64,000 nucleotides of DNA, taken from Prevotella sp. (GTDB lineage: Bacteria > Bacteroidota > Bacteroidia > Bacteroidales > Bacteroidaceae). The translations under genes and the position numbers were made by a program. Under the pieces are notes generated by a model that saw nothing but the letters and a program-made list of their open reading frames with translations, was not told the origin of the DNA and searched no databases. The stretch is taken from the NCBI GenBank assembly GCA_017443345.1, contig JAFSNR010000116.1:1-64000 (forward strand), read 5' to 3'. How positions within the stretch are numbered: position 1 is the first letter of the stretch; every line of letters starts with the position of its first letter. This document shows, piece after piece, positions 26,782-36,182 of this stretch.

Positions 26782-28899
26782 ATGAAAAAGACCATTATGA
26801 CATTAACTGTGGCATCTGCTATGATGATGCCGTTTACCGCCTGCGAGCAGGCACAACGTGAGAATCCGTTGCTGGTGGAGAGTCAGCTGCCCTTTGGCGC
26901 CCCCGATTTCAACAAGATCGAGGTGACTGACTACATGCCGGCTTTCGATGCTGCCATCGCCGAGAAGCGTGAGAACATCAAGGCCATCGTGGAGAGTCAG
27001 GACTCGGCCACGTTCGAGAACACTATTGTCGCCCTCGAGGAGAGTGGACGTTCGCTCGATCGTGTGTGCCGTGTGTTCTTTGCGCTTACCGAAGCCGATA
27101 AGACAGAGGAAATCGGTGAGATTGAGAAGAAGGTGATGCCGTTGCTGACCGAGCTCGACAACGAGATCTCGTTCAACTCCCAGCTCTTCGAGCGTATCAA
27201 ACAGGTCTATGACCGTGAGCACGATGCGCTGCAGGGCGAGGATCAGAAGCTTCTGGAGGAGACTTATAAGGACTTTGTCCGCAAGGGCGCGTTGTTGCCT
27301 GAGGATAAGATGGCCCGTATGAAGGAAATCAACCTCCGCATTTCTGATCTGCAGCAGCAGTGGGGCGACGCCTTGCAGGCTGCCACCAATGATGCTGTGG
27401 TCTGGGTCGACAAGAAAGAGGACCTGGCAGGTCTCAGCGAGGCCGATCTGGCTCAATGCAAGAAGGATGCCGAGAGTCGTGGCGGAAAGGCTCCCTATGC
27501 CATCGTCATCGTGAACACCACGCAGCAGGCCATTCTGGCCAGTCTCGACAATCGCGACCTGCGCAAGCGTGTGTTTGAGGCCTCTGTCCATCGTACTGAC
27601 GGCACCAACAAGCACAATACTTTCGCCATCGCTTCCGAGATTGCCAAGTTGCGGGCTGAGCAGGCCGAGTTGATGGGTTATGAGAATTACGCCTCCTATT
27701 CACTGGAGAATACGATGGCCAAGACGCCCGATAACGTCTATGCCTTCCTGAAGAACCTGATCAAGGCCTACCGTCCCAAGGCTGATGCCGAGACGAAGGC
27801 CATCGAGGACTTTGCCCGCCAGACCGAGGGTGCCGACTTCCAGCTTCAGCCCTACGATCGTTTCTATTATTCTGCCAAGATGAAGAAGGAGATGCTCAAT
27901 ATCTCCGAGGACGAGGTGAAACCTTATTTTACGGTTGATAGCGTGCTGATCAACGGCGTTTTCTATGCTGCCAACCGTGTTTATGGTCTCTCATTCAAGG
28001 AGCGCACAGACATCCCGACCTATCATCCTGACATGAAGGCCTATGAGGTAATCGACCACGACGGCAAGAGTCTGGCACTCTTCTACTGCGACTATTTCCG
28101 CCGTCCCACGAAACGTGGTGGCGCTTGGATGGACGGATTCCAGAAGCAGAGCCGCCAGTGGAACCAGCTGCCTATCATCTTCAATGTCTGCAACAGCGCC
28201 AAGGCTCCCGAGGGACAGCCCTCGCTGATCACCTGGGACGAGGTGACCACCATGTTCCATGAGTTCGGACATGCTCTTCACGGCATCCTCTCCAATTGTC
28301 AGTATAACAGTCTGAGCGGTACCAGCGTAGCCCGCGACTTCGTCGAGATGCCCTCTCAGTTCAATGAGTCGTTTGCTGCCATTCCTGAGGTCTTCGACCA
28401 TTATGCCCGCCACTTTGAGACAGGCAAGCCCATGCCGTCGGATCTGAAGGAGCGGATGTTGCAGAGCATCAACTTCCAGACGGCCTATGCCCTGGGTGAG
28501 AATCTCGCAGCGACTTGTCTCGACCTCGCTTGGCACATGCTGCCCTCCAAGGATATTCCGACGGCAGGACAGGCTGCTCAGTTTGAGACCGAGGCGCTTC
28601 GCCAGATCGGATTGCTCGATGTTCAGATTCCTCCCCGCTATAGCACCAGCTACTTCAACCACGTCTTTGGCGGAGGCTATGCTGCGGGCTATTACAGCTA
28701 TCTCTGGACGGAGGTGCTCGCTGTGAACATTGCCGACGTCTTCGCACAGCGTGGAGCGCTGAAGCCTGAGACTGGTCAGGATATGCGCGACAAGATCCTG
28801 AGTCGTGGCAACACGGGCGACCTCATGCAGATGTTTACCGACTTCACCGGCATGGCCCAGCCTGATGCTTCCAGCCTCCTGAAGGCTCGAGGATTATAA
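26782..28899 (+). CDS. dcp: M3 family peptidase, peptidyl-dipeptidase Dcp type (lipoprotein)
   Basis: A zinc peptidase of about 705 residues. The start is set at 26782 (MKKTIMTLTV) because it gives a lipoprotein signal ending in PFTAC; an ATG at 26776 is equally possible, while the open frame upstream to 26719 is guaA shadow. The zinc motif HEFGHALHG lies near residue 493, with the third ligand in the downstream EMPSQFNE helix, both standard for M3. Dcp removes C-terminal dipeptides from peptides. The E. coli enzyme is cytoplasmic or periplasmic; here the lipobox points to a membrane-anchored form. A terminator hairpin follows at 28949. Confidence 0.9.
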   Translation: MKKTIMTLTVASAMMMPFTACEQAQRENPLLVESQLPFGAPDFNKIEVTDYMPAFDAAIAEKRENIKAIVESQDSATFENTIVALEESGRSLDRVCRVFFALTEADKTEEIGEIEKKVMPLLTELDNEISFNSQLFERIKQVYDREHDALQGEDQKLLEETYKDFVRKGALLPEDKMARMKEINLRISDLQQQWGDALQAATNDAVVWVDKKEDLAGLSEADLAQCKKDAESRGGKAPYAIVIVNTTQQAILASLDNRDLRKRVFEASVHRTDGTNKHNTFAIASEIAKLRAEQAELMGYENYASYSLENTMAKTPDNVYAFLKNLIKAYRPKADAETKAIEDFARQTEGADFQLQPYDRFYYSAKMKKEMLNISEDEVKPYFTVDSVLINGVFYAANRVYGLSFKERTDIPTYHPDMKAYEVIDHDGKSLALFYCDYFRRPTKRGGAWMDGFQKQSRQWNQLPIIFNVCNSAKAPEGQPSLITWDEVTTMFHEFGHALHGILSNCQYNSLSGTSVARDFVEMPSQFNESFAAIPEVFDHYARHFETGKPMPSDLKERMLQSINFQTAYALGENLAATCLDLAWHMLPSKDIPTAGQAAQFETEALRQIGLLDVQIPPRYSTSYFNHVFGGGYAAGYYSYLWTEVLAVNIADVFAQRGALKPETGQDMRDKILSRGNTGDLMQMFTDFTGMAQPDASSLLKARGL

Positions 28900-28948
28900 A
28901 AAAATGCCGGGATTCTACCCTGAAAAGCGTTTTCGCTGAAAGAAACAG

Positions 28949-28985
28949 CCGATTCGTTGAACAAATTTCGACGAATCGGTTTTTC
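28949..28985 (+). terminator. Terminator of the M3 peptidase gene
   Basis: Perfect 9-bp arms CCGATTCGT and ACGAATCGG around a 13-nt loop, followed by TTTTTC. It overlaps the -33 zone of the next promoter. Confidence 0.75.
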
Positions 28986-28989
28986 GTTG

Positions 28990-28997
28990 TACCTTTG
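28990..28997 (+). promoter_or_regulatory. -7 element (TACCTTTG) of a second candidate small RNA
   Basis: Consensus element with TTTC at 28966-28969 in the -33 position (20-nt spacer), followed by a short noncoding unit. Confidence 0.6.
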
Positions 28998-29003
28998 CAT
29001 CGT

Positions 29004-29106
29004 CAAACAGAGAGAATAGTTTTTTCATACATAAGATTAGGTTATTGTTAGTTAGTTGGTTAGTAACATGTTATCGGGATGCAGTGATGCATCCCGATAG
29101 CTTTTT
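29004..29106 (+). ncRNA. Candidate intergenic small RNA
   Basis: A unit of about 100 nt between a TACCTTTG promoter and a strong terminator. The terminator has perfect 12-bp arms, TATCGGGATGCA and TGCATCCCGATA, a GTGA tetraloop and a T-run. The body is T- and A-rich with TTAGTTAG-like repeats and has no clear coding frame. Build and tetraloop match the unit at 12922-13058. It converges with the lipoprotein gene whose stop codon is at 29105. The start point is inferred. Confidence 0.5.
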
Positions 29107-29722
29107 ACATGATACGCGGATTGGCAACGTAGTTCCACATGGCGTTGCGAACATCGATCATGTATTTCAGGTTGTGGAAATTGTCTATTACCCAACGGCC
29201 ATCTTCAAAGACGAGGTCGATGCGGGCTGGCGTGTAAGTGTCGGCCTCATAGACCGTGAAGGTAACCGAAGCACGCTTGACATCACTCAGCAAATCGACA
29301 TGCTCAACCTCGAACTCATCGAAGGACAGGAGAACACCTGAATAACGTGTCATCGACCAATGATTGATTTCAAAGAAGAGGGTTCCCGACTGCTCCTCCT
29401 TGCAACGAACTGCCAACAACAGCTTGTTCCATGACTTTGAGCAGAACATCTTGTCGAAGATTTCATTCTCATAGGAACCTCCGTGATACATATATTCGGA
29501 CTTGAGGAGTCGGTAGATGTCTTTCACTCTGTCGAGGACAATACCCTTTTCAGCCTCCATGCGCATTTCTGAGTTGATGGCACCTGTGGATGCCAACTTG
29601 GCGGAATCGCTCACGACATGGGTATCGCCAGTAACCATCTGACCACGATCCCTACAACTGGTCGTCGTGAGAGCCAGCACAAAAGCCGCAAGGGCCATTT
29701 TTATGGTTTGTATCTTGGTCAA
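29105..29722 (-). CDS. Small lipoprotein, DUF3828-like
   Basis: A 205-residue protein with a lipoprotein signal ending in TTTSC (Cys about 23). The body looks like a single compact alpha+beta domain with a late FEDGRWVIDNFHNL motif, which recalls DUF3828 and NTF2-like secreted proteins where a strand ends in a D-G-x-W-x-I-x-N-F pattern. No catalytic residues can be named. It is a lone gene with an ideal promoter (29764-29795). Its 3' end meets the terminator of the candidate small RNA. Confidence 0.65.
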   Translation of the reverse strand: MTKIQTIKMALAAFVLALTTTSCRDRGQMVTGDTHVVSDSAKLASTGAINSEMRMEAEKGIVLDRVKDIYRLLKSEYMYHGGSYENEIFDKMFCSKSWNKLLLAVRCKEEQSGTLFFEINHWSMTRYSGVLLSFDEFEVEHVDLLSDVKRASVTFTVYEADTYTPARIDLVFEDGRWVIDNFHNLKYMIDVRNAMWNYVANPRIM

Positions 29723-29763
29723 AATCCTATGGTTGTAAATGTCTTAAATGCATAATTCGGGGG

Positions 29764-29795
29764 CAAAGGTACGAATAAGTGTTCAAAAAACCAAA
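29764..29795 (-). promoter_or_regulatory. Promoter of the DUF3828-like gene
   Basis: On the minus strand TTTG (29792-29795) and TACCTTTG (29764-29771) with a 20-nt spacer. Confidence 0.75.
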
Positions 29796-29833
29796 TTTTT
29801 TGTGGATTTCCACTCATTTTCAAATAAAAAATG

Positions 29834-29841
29834 TAACTTTG
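29834..29841 (+). promoter_or_regulatory. -7 element (TAACTTTG) of the mutarotase-fucI unit
   Basis: Consensus -7 element 10 nt before the first ATG, so the message has almost no leader unless the ATG at 29867 is used. Confidence 0.5.
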
Positions 29842-29851
29842 TAGCGGAAAA

Positions 29852-30274
29852 ATGACTAAAGAAACTATGGATTCTAAAGACAACAGCAGCAATCCCTCTA
29901 TGGGATACAGCACCAAGAAGTATAATATCCCCACGAAGCGGTACTGTCAGACGATGGATCTGAAGGACGATCCTGCCCTGATCGAAAAATACAAAGAGGC
30001 TCACAGCCGTCTGAAGGCATGGCCCGAGATTCTGGAGGGCATCCGTTCGGTGGGAATCCTCGAGATGGAACTCTATATTCTGGGTAATCGCCTCTTTATG
30101 ATTGTAGACACCCCCTTGGATTTTGATTGGGACACAGCGATGGCCAAACTCGCCACCTTGCCTCGACAAGCCGAGTGGGAGGACTATGTGGCCATGTTCC
30201 AGGATTGCAAGAAGGGAAGCACCTCTGATCAGAAGTGGCAGTTGATGGAACGCATGTTCTACCTGTATGAATAG
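29852..30274 (+). CDS. L-rhamnose/L-fucose mutarotase (RhaM family)
   Basis: A 140-residue cytosolic protein of the RhaM/FucU-like fold. YCQTMDLKDDPALIEKYKEAH is the family's N-terminal strand-helix with the conserved lysine-tyrosine-histidine region, WPEILEGIRSVGI follows, and the C-terminal WQLMERMFYL matches the RhaM ending. The enzyme interconverts alpha and beta anomers of L-sugars. Because fucI lies 23 nt downstream, L-fucose is the likely substrate. The first residues to 25 are polar and poorly conserved; ATG 29867 is an alternative start. Confidence 0.87.
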   Translation: MTKETMDSKDNSSNPSMGYSTKKYNIPTKRYCQTMDLKDDPALIEKYKEAHSRLKAWPEILEGIRSVGILEMELYILGNRLFMIVDTPLDFDWDTAMAKLATLPRQAEWEDYVAMFQDCKKGSTSDQKWQLMERMFYLYE

Positions 30275-30297
30275 ACTAATTACAAATATAAACAACA

Positions 30298-32121
30298 ATG
30301 AAAAATAACTATCCGAAAATCGGTATCCGCCCCACCATCGACGGTCGTCAGGGAGGCGTACGTGAGAGTCTGGAAGAGAAGACCATGGCCTTGGCAAAGG
30401 CTGTGGCAGAGTTGATAACCTCCAATCTTCGCAATGGCGACGGCAGTCCCGTGGAGTGCGTCATCGCCGATACGACAATCGGTCGTGTGGCTGAGAGTGC
30501 TGCCTGTGCAGAGAAGTTCGAGCGCGAGGGTGTGGGTTCGACCATCACCGTGACCAGCTGCTGGTGCTACGGCTCGGAGACGATGGACATGAACCCCCAC
30601 TATCCGAAAGCCGTATGGGGTTTCAACGGAACAGAGCGCCCTGGTGCCGTGTATCTCGCTGCCGTGCTGGCCGCTCACGCCCAAAAGGGACTGCCTGCCT
30701 TCGGTATCTACGGACACGATGTACAGGACCTCGACGACAACACCATCCCTGCCGATGTGGCAGAGAAGATACTACGCTTTGCCAAAGCTGCCCAGGCTGT
30801 GGCCACGATGAAGGGCAAGAGCTACCTCTCGATGGGTAACACCTGTATGGGTATCGCCGGTTCGATTGTGAATGCCGACTTCCTGCAGCACTACTTGGGC
30901 ATGCGCACAGAGTATGTGTCGCTGGTGGAGATTCTGCGCCGTGTGGACTTTGAGATCTTCGACCACGAGGAGTTTAAGAAGGCGATGGCGTGGGTAGAGA
31001 AATACTGCAAGCCACAGGAAGGCCACGACTATAACGAGGACCGTCCACTCTTCCCAGGAACACCGATGACCACATTTAACGGCAAGGGCAAGGGTAAGAA
31101 CCGTGAGGAAAAGGATGCCGACTGGGAGTTCACCGTAAAGACGATGATGATTATCCGCGACCTGATGCACGGCAATCCCAAGTTGTTGGAGATGGGTTAC
31201 AAGGAGGAGGCTCTGGGTCACAACGCCATCTTCGGTGGTGTGCAGGGGCAGCGCCAGTGGACGGACTACAAGCCCAACTTCGACTTCCCTGAGTCGATGC
31301 TCTGCACCTCGTTTGACTGGAATGGTCCGCGTGAGGCAGATGTGCTCGCTACGGAGAATGATTTCCTCAACGGTATGTCGATGCTCTTAGGCCATCTGTT
31401 GACGAATCGCGGTGTGATGTTCTCGGATATCCGTACATACTGGAGTCCTGAGGCTGTAGAGCGCGTGGCAGGCAAGAAGCCCGAGGGCGCAGCGGCAGGA
31501 GGATTCATCCACCTGATTAACAGCGGTGCTACCACCCTCGACGCTACCGGCGCCATGACAGATGCTGAAGGCAAGCCAACGATGAAGGAGTTCTGGAACA
31601 TGACGGAGGGCGACATGGAGGCCTGTCTGAAGGCCACCAGTTGGATGCCTGCCGACCGTGACTATTTCCGTGGTGGTGGCTATAGCTCACACTTCGTGAC
31701 GAAGGGCGGCATGCTGATGACAATGATGCGTATGAATATGGTACAGGGCTTAGGTCCCGTGCTGCAGCTGGCAGAGGGATGGACGGTAGAGCTCGACCCG
31801 AAGACCCACGATATCCTCGACAAGCGTACCGATCCCACATGGCCTACCACATGGTTCGTGCCACGTCTCGATGCGAAGAAGGACTGTTTCAAGGATGTTT
31901 ACTCAGTGATGAACAGCTGGGGAGCCAACCACGGTGCCATCGCCTACGGACATATCGGTGCCGACCTGCTGACACTCTGTTCTATCCTCCGCATCCCTGT
32001 CTGCATGCATAATATCGAGGATAAGGACATCTTCCGTCCTGCTGCCTGGAACGCCTTCGGTATGGACAAGGAGGGGGCCGACTATCGTGCCTGCCAGAAC
32101 TTTGGTCCTATTTATAAGTAA
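30298..32121 (+). CDS. fucI: L-fucose isomerase
   Basis: A 607-residue enzyme that converts L-fucose to L-fuculose. The N-terminal [21 protein letters not shown] and [11 protein letters not shown] segments, the central [12 protein letters not shown] and the C-terminal block with [17 protein letters not shown]-like sequence and [11 protein letters not shown] are diagnostic. The metal ligands (Glu, Asp, His) of the family lie in these blocks. Length is near that of the E. coli enzyme. It forms a two-gene unit with the mutarotase; the rest of a fucose pathway (FucK, FucA, transporter) is not in the window. Confidence 0.97.
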   Translation: MKNNYPKIGIRPTIDGRQGGVRESLEEKTMALAKAVAELITSNLRNGDGSPVECVIADTTIGRVAESAACAEKFEREGVGSTITVTSCWCYGSETMDMNPHYPKAVWGFNGTERPGAVYLAAVLAAHAQKGLPAFGIYGHDVQDLDDNTIPADVAEKILRFAKAAQAVATMKGKSYLSMGNTCMGIAGSIVNADFLQHYLGMRTEYVSLVEILRRVDFEIFDHEEFKKAMAWVEKYCKPQEGHDYNEDRPLFPGTPMTTFNGKGKGKNREEKDADWEFTVKTMMIIRDLMHGNPKLLEMGYKEEALGHNAIFGGVQGQRQWTDYKPNFDFPESMLCTSFDWNGPREADVLATENDFLNGMSMLLGHLLTNRGVMFSDIRTYWSPEAVERVAGKKPEGAAAGGFIHLINSGATTLDATGAMTDAEGKPTMKEFWNMTEGDMEACLKATSWMPADRDYFRGGGYSSHFVTKGGMLMTMMRMNMVQGLGPVLQLAEGWTVELDPKTHDILDKRTDPTWPTTWFVPRLDAKKDCFKDVYSVMNSWGANHGAIAYGHIGADLLTLCSILRIPVCMHNIEDKDIFRPAAWNAFGMDKEGADYRACQNFGPIYK

Positions 32122-32126
32122 ACTAA

Positions 32127-32149
32127 AAGCCGCCTCGAAAGGGCGGCTT
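32127..32149. terminator. Bidirectional terminator between fucI and the GH78 gene
   Basis: Arms AAGCCGCC and GGCGGCTT, extended by AACTAA / TTAGTT, lie between two convergent stop codons. Confidence 0.65.
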
Positions 32150-32154
32150 CTTAG

Positions 32155-34728
32155 TTATCTGACGATCTGATAGGTTCCACTACTGTATTCCTTAGAGGTT
32201 GTCTCACCTGGAAGAGTTACGGTAGCTGTGGCACCTTGGGGAATCGTGAAGTCCCAGATCCATTTGGCACCCTCGTATTTCCAACTGCTCTTGATCAGTC
32301 CGGCGGCAGAGTTGAGTTCAGCGTTTACAAAACCAAGGCGCGGGTCGGGAATCGGTTTCATGATGATATGCTTGAAGCCAGGCTTTTTTGTATCCGATGC
32401 GATGCCGGCAACCGTTTCCCATATCCATTCGCAGACGGCTCCGTAGGCATAGTGGTTAAAGCTGTTCATGCCGTTGGGACCCAAGCCTTTGTCCTGACGG
32501 TAGCTGTTCCAACGTTCCCAGATGGTCGTGGCTCCGTTGTCGATCGAATAGATCCAACTGGGGTTCTTCCTTTGGAACAACAGCTCGTAGGCGAGGTCGC
32601 TCATGCCGTTTTCGGTCAGTGTTCGCATGAGGATAGCCGTACCGAGGAAACCTGTCTGCAGACAGTTGTCATGAGCCGCGATGTTTTCACGTAATCGCTG
32701 GATAGTGCGCTCCTTGGCCTGACCCTCTACCAGATGGTTCTTGAGGGCGAAGAGGGCAGGGGTCTGCATGGTGTTCAGGACCTCCGTCTTGAAGTTTCCT
32801 TCGCCATCAAAGAACTGCTCCTTCAGGTAAGCTCTCGCCGTGTCGGCCATCTGCTGATAGCTTGTGACGTCGCGGCGGGTGGCCTGGGCCATATCGCGCA
32901 TCATCTCCGCATCCATAAGCCAGAAGCAGGCGCTCAGATAGTTCCAATAGCTGATGGCATCGGGCAGGGGTTTCCAGTTCTTGTCGAAGGCCAGGTTCAG
33001 ACAACTCTCCAGCGCCTCATAGCTCAGCCAGTCGGCCCATTGGTAATTGTAGTTCTCCCCAGCCAACAATGTGTGGTCGTATTTCGTCTCGTTGACGTGG
33101 TTCATGAAACGAGTCATCGCCTCCCAGTTCTCGTCGATGATGGATGGGTCGCCAAACTGTTTCCAAACCGTCCAGGGCACAATGACACCGGCATCGGCCC
33201 ATCCCAGTCGCATCATCTCATTACCATACTGGCTGGTTGGTGCCACACCTGGGAATCCGCCAGTCTCACTCTGCGAGTCGCGCACGTCGCGCGTCCATTT
33301 ATGGAAGAAACGGTCTGTATTGGCGAAGAACGAGCCTGCTCCGGCAAATACCTGGGTATCGGCCATCCAGCCAAGGCGCTCGTCGCGCTGCGGACAGTCT
33401 GTTGGAACAGAGAGGTAATTGGAGCGCTGTCCCCAGATGGTGTTTGATATGATGCGGTTGACCAATTCGTGACCGGTTGTGATGGTTCCTGTTTCCAGCG
33501 TTTTGGCGATGGAGGTGATGGGCAACGACTCGATCTTCCGGATCTCTACCTGATCGGTGGCCGTGACGGATATGAAGCGGTAGCCGAAGAAGGTGCAATG
33601 GGGATGATAATCCACGAAGTCCTTGCTGTCGTCAAAGGTGTAGTCCAGTCTCATGCATTTGTCCTGTATGCGGAGGTTCCGACGATGCACACTTCCCTCA
33701 GGACCGTCCATGCCCCTGCTCTCGGCACCATTACCGTCGTTCAGGATCTCTGCTGGCAGACAGGTCAATAAGGTGCCTGTCTTGGCCTTGAAGCTGAATG
33801 CGGGCACGGCCGAGCAGTTCTGTCCGAAATCCACGACGAGCGTCTCGCCGGGCTGGAGTGTGATGGTCTCTCCGTCAGCGTAGTTGCGCAGAACGATCAC
33901 CTTGCCATATTCCACGTTCTTTTTCTCTTCAGCCTGTTTCTCACCACTCACGCCTTGCCAGATATAAATCTTTTGGGGCTTCAGGGCGAGGTCCTGACGC
34001 AGATACACCTCTGCGCCTTCCGATGGGAGTATCTCGCCCTTGAACTCCGTGTTAGGCTCCGGTTTGGAGAGCTTGTCCACTGTCGCATAGCCAGGCAACT
34101 CACGGGCATCGTAGGCTTCTCCGTCAAAGATGGCGGCATGTTTCACCGGACCGGCAATGCCCGCCTTCCAGTCGTTGCAGTTGGTGCCGTAGTACTTCTT
34201 CGTCCCGTCAGCGAACGTCAGCTCCAGCACGCCTCTGAAGGCACATTTCTTACCGATCATACCCTCCGTATTGCCAGGTGTGACAATCTTGTCAGCCCAC
34301 CAGCCTGGCGTCACTTGTGCCGAGAGTTGGTTCTTCGCTCCCTTCTTCTTGTTGAAGGCTGCGGTCACGTCGTAGGTAAACGACCGTTTGGTCTTAGCAT
34401 AGTGCGTGAAGCCGGGCTTCAGGATCTCTTCGCCGACGAGAGTGCCATTCAGATACAGTTCGTAAACGCCCAATCCTGCGGTCATCCACTTGGCCGATGT
34501 GACTTTCTGGTCGTTCGTGATATCGGTCACAAACCAGCTGGCACCATCGGCAGCCCTGACCATCTGGTCAGCGCGTCCGCTCACGACTGGCGCATTGGCA
34601 GCCGATATCCACTCGGAATGCTCCCAGGCGGAGGATTCCAGACTTTGGGCCTTCTGGCCGATGTTGGCATGAGCATTCAGACAGAATGCCACAGCCGAGA
34701 CTAAAAGAAATCTACAAGTGTAAGTCAT
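32155..34728 (-). CDS. Alpha-L-rhamnosidase, glycoside hydrolase family 78
   Basis: An 857-residue secreted enzyme with a signal peptide (residues 1-22). Beta-sandwich domains occupy the first 400 residues, including a GELYLNG-like segment (YELYLNGTLVGEEILKPG) typical of the GH78 N-terminal domain. The (alpha/alpha)6 barrel has DCPQRDERLGWMADTQ near residue 445 with catalytic acidic residues, and GATTIWERWNSY near 745. The C-terminal beta domain starts at GIKHIIMKPIP-like sequence. It removes terminal L-rhamnose from plant glycans. It is the last gene of a minus-strand set with a secreted arginine deiminase 14 nt upstream. Confidence 0.93.
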   Translation of the reverse strand: MTYTCRFLLVSAVAFCLNAHANIGQKAQSLESSAWEHSEWISAANAPVVSGRADQMVRAADGASWFVTDITNDQKVTSAKWMTAGLGVYELYLNGTLVGEEILKPGFTHYAKTKRSFTYDVTAAFNKKKGAKNQLSAQVTPGWWADKIVTPGNTEGMIGKKCAFRGVLELTFADGTKKYYGTNCNDWKAGIAGPVKHAAIFDGEAYDARELPGYATVDKLSKPEPNTEFKGEILPSEGAEVYLRQDLALKPQKIYIWQGVSGEKQAEEKKNVEYGKVIVLRNYADGETITLQPGETLVVDFGQNCSAVPAFSFKAKTGTLLTCLPAEILNDGNGAESRGMDGPEGSVHRRNLRIQDKCMRLDYTFDDSKDFVDYHPHCTFFGYRFISVTATDQVEIRKIESLPITSIAKTLETGTITTGHELVNRIISNTIWGQRSNYLSVPTDCPQRDERLGWMADTQVFAGAGSFFANTDRFFHKWTRDVRDSQSETGGFPGVAPTSQYGNEMMRLGWADAGVIVPWTVWKQFGDPSIIDENWEAMTRFMNHVNETKYDHTLLAGENYNYQWADWLSYEALESCLNLAFDKNWKPLPDAISYWNYLSACFWLMDAEMMRDMAQATRRDVTSYQQMADTARAYLKEQFFDGEGNFKTEVLNTMQTPALFALKNHLVEGQAKERTIQRLRENIAAHDNCLQTGFLGTAILMRTLTENGMSDLAYELLFQRKNPSWIYSIDNGATTIWERWNSYRQDKGLGPNGMNSFNHYAYGAVCEWIWETVAGIASDTKKPGFKHIIMKPIPDPRLGFVNAELNSAAGLIKSSWKYEGAKWIWDFTIPQGATATVTLPGETTSKEYSSGTYQIVR

Positions 34729-34742
34729 ATTGTCGAATCAGT

Positions 34743-36134
34743 TTATTTCCTTATTACTTTCTTGTTGCCCTCGATGATCAGCCCGCGTGTGGTGCTGGTG
34801 GCTGGCGAGCCGTTGATCCGGTAGGCCGACTGAGCGTTGGCTGCGGGGCGGGAGATAGCGCGCACGGCGGTAGGCTGACTGGGATCCCAGACCTCGCGCT
34901 GCAGTACCTGTGTCATACAATGGGCGGCACCAAAACCGCCGATCAGGTTCTCCAAGGGTATCCATTCCACGGTGACGCCGGCATCGCGGAAACGCTGTTG
35001 CAGGGCCTCCGACTGTCCGCCTACGGCCATGATGTGGCGCGGGGCGATTGTCAGGAAGTTGTTGGCATAGTGCATCTCGTCATCATGATCGATAGGGATG
35101 ATTTCGAAGCCCCTCCCTTTGATATACTCAATGAAGGACTGGTCCTGTTTCCAGAGGGCATATTCCTTCGTGCCAGGCTTACGGGCCCAGATGTCGCAGG
35201 TGTTGTACTCAGGGTCGCCTGGCAGGGCCTCGTAGCGGCTTCTGACCATCGTACAGAGATCCTTGTCGATGATGTTGAAGTGGGTGTCGAGATGCATCTG
35301 CATCTGCCAGAGCTTATGGTCGCGCACGACGACAATCGTGTCGTGACCGAAGGCGTCGGCCTCCATCAGCTGGCGGATGCCCTCGTCGTTGGTGCGCATG
35401 CCGCAGCCTATGAGCGAGATGTTGCCGGCGGGGATATAGTCGCCACCCTCGAGTCGGCCGTCGCCATTGATGCGGAGAATGGGCTTCAGTCCGAGGTGCT
35501 CATAGCAGAGTTCAATGATATTGGTCTCCGGGGCGCGCTGGCTGCTGTTCATCTGGCAGATAATGTGGCCCTTAGGGGTGGTGATGCTCTGGTCGCGGGT
35601 GAAGTAGAGGTTCATCAGCGGGTTCTGGATATACAATGCCTCGTAGCCCGTGTTACTGTCGGTCTTCGAGAGCTTCACCGTGGGCTGTAGCAGGATGCAA
35701 CGGATCAGGTCGGCGCGCGACATTTTCTTCAGCACTTCCTGGCGGTACTTCTCGGTCTTGGCGGCATCCTCGTCGGGAATACTGCTGATGTCGTAGTCCA
35801 GAACATTGTCGGCGAGGACCCGCAGACTGTCGATACCCACCTCGTTGAGAATGCCGCTCACGGTATGCACGCGAATGCCGTTGGCCTCGAGCATGGAGAT
35901 ATAGCCCCGATGCTCCTCAGCGGCCTTGTCGACGTCGAAGTAGTCCTCAAAGAGTCCTGCCGAGGGGTGGATGACACCGTTGAAGAGTTCCTGTCCCGGC
36001 GTGTGCATGAGGATATCGCCTGCCTTCGACCATTCGGCCTGCGGGTAGACCATCTTACCAGCCTCCTGTGCCTGTGCAGTCAGGCCGCAAAGTGCGAGGA
36101 TGGCGGCCAGCATCCATTGGTTGATATGCTTCAT
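34743..36134 (-). CDS. Secreted arginine deiminase-family protein
   Basis: A 463-residue guanidino-group hydrolase with a clear signal peptide (residues 1-22, ending AQA). The family core is present: RDQSITTP early in the core, GRLEGGDYI with an acidic active-site residue near residue 230, MHLDTHFN with the catalytic histidine near 281, and a C-terminal GGFGAAHCMTQVLQRE holding the nucleophilic cysteine. The C-terminal GxGxxHCMT pattern resembles ArcA (free arginine to citrulline). ArcA is normally cytosolic, so export is unusual. No carbamate kinase or ornithine transcarbamylase is near. The gene lies between two glycan-degrading genes on the same strand. Confidence 0.85.
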   Translation of the reverse strand: MKHINQWMLAAILALCGLTAQAQEAGKMVYPQAEWSKAGDILMHTPGQELFNGVIHPSAGLFEDYFDVDKAAEEHRGYISMLEANGIRVHTVSGILNEVGIDSLRVLADNVLDYDISSIPDEDAAKTEKYRQEVLKKMSRADLIRCILLQPTVKLSKTDSNTGYEALYIQNPLMNLYFTRDQSITTPKGHIICQMNSSQRAPETNIIELCYEHLGLKPILRINGDGRLEGGDYIPAGNISLIGCGMRTNDEGIRQLMEADAFGHDTIVVVRDHKLWQMQMHLDTHFNIIDKDLCTMVRSRYEALPGDPEYNTCDIWARKPGTKEYALWKQDQSFIEYIKGRGFEIIPIDHDDEMHYANNFLTIAPRHIMAVGGQSEALQQRFRDAGVTVEWIPLENLIGGFGAAHCMTQVLQREVWDPSQPTAVRAISRPAANAQSAYRINGSPATSTTRGLIIEGNKKVIRK

Positions 36135-36182
36135 ATCGTCTGTTGATTAGTCGCAATGATAAAATCGTCTGCTGATGTTGCT

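Noticed and set aside
34686-35690. 334-codon plus-strand frame over the arginine deiminase gene
   Set aside because: Antisense shadow of a gene with signal peptide and complete active-site motifs.
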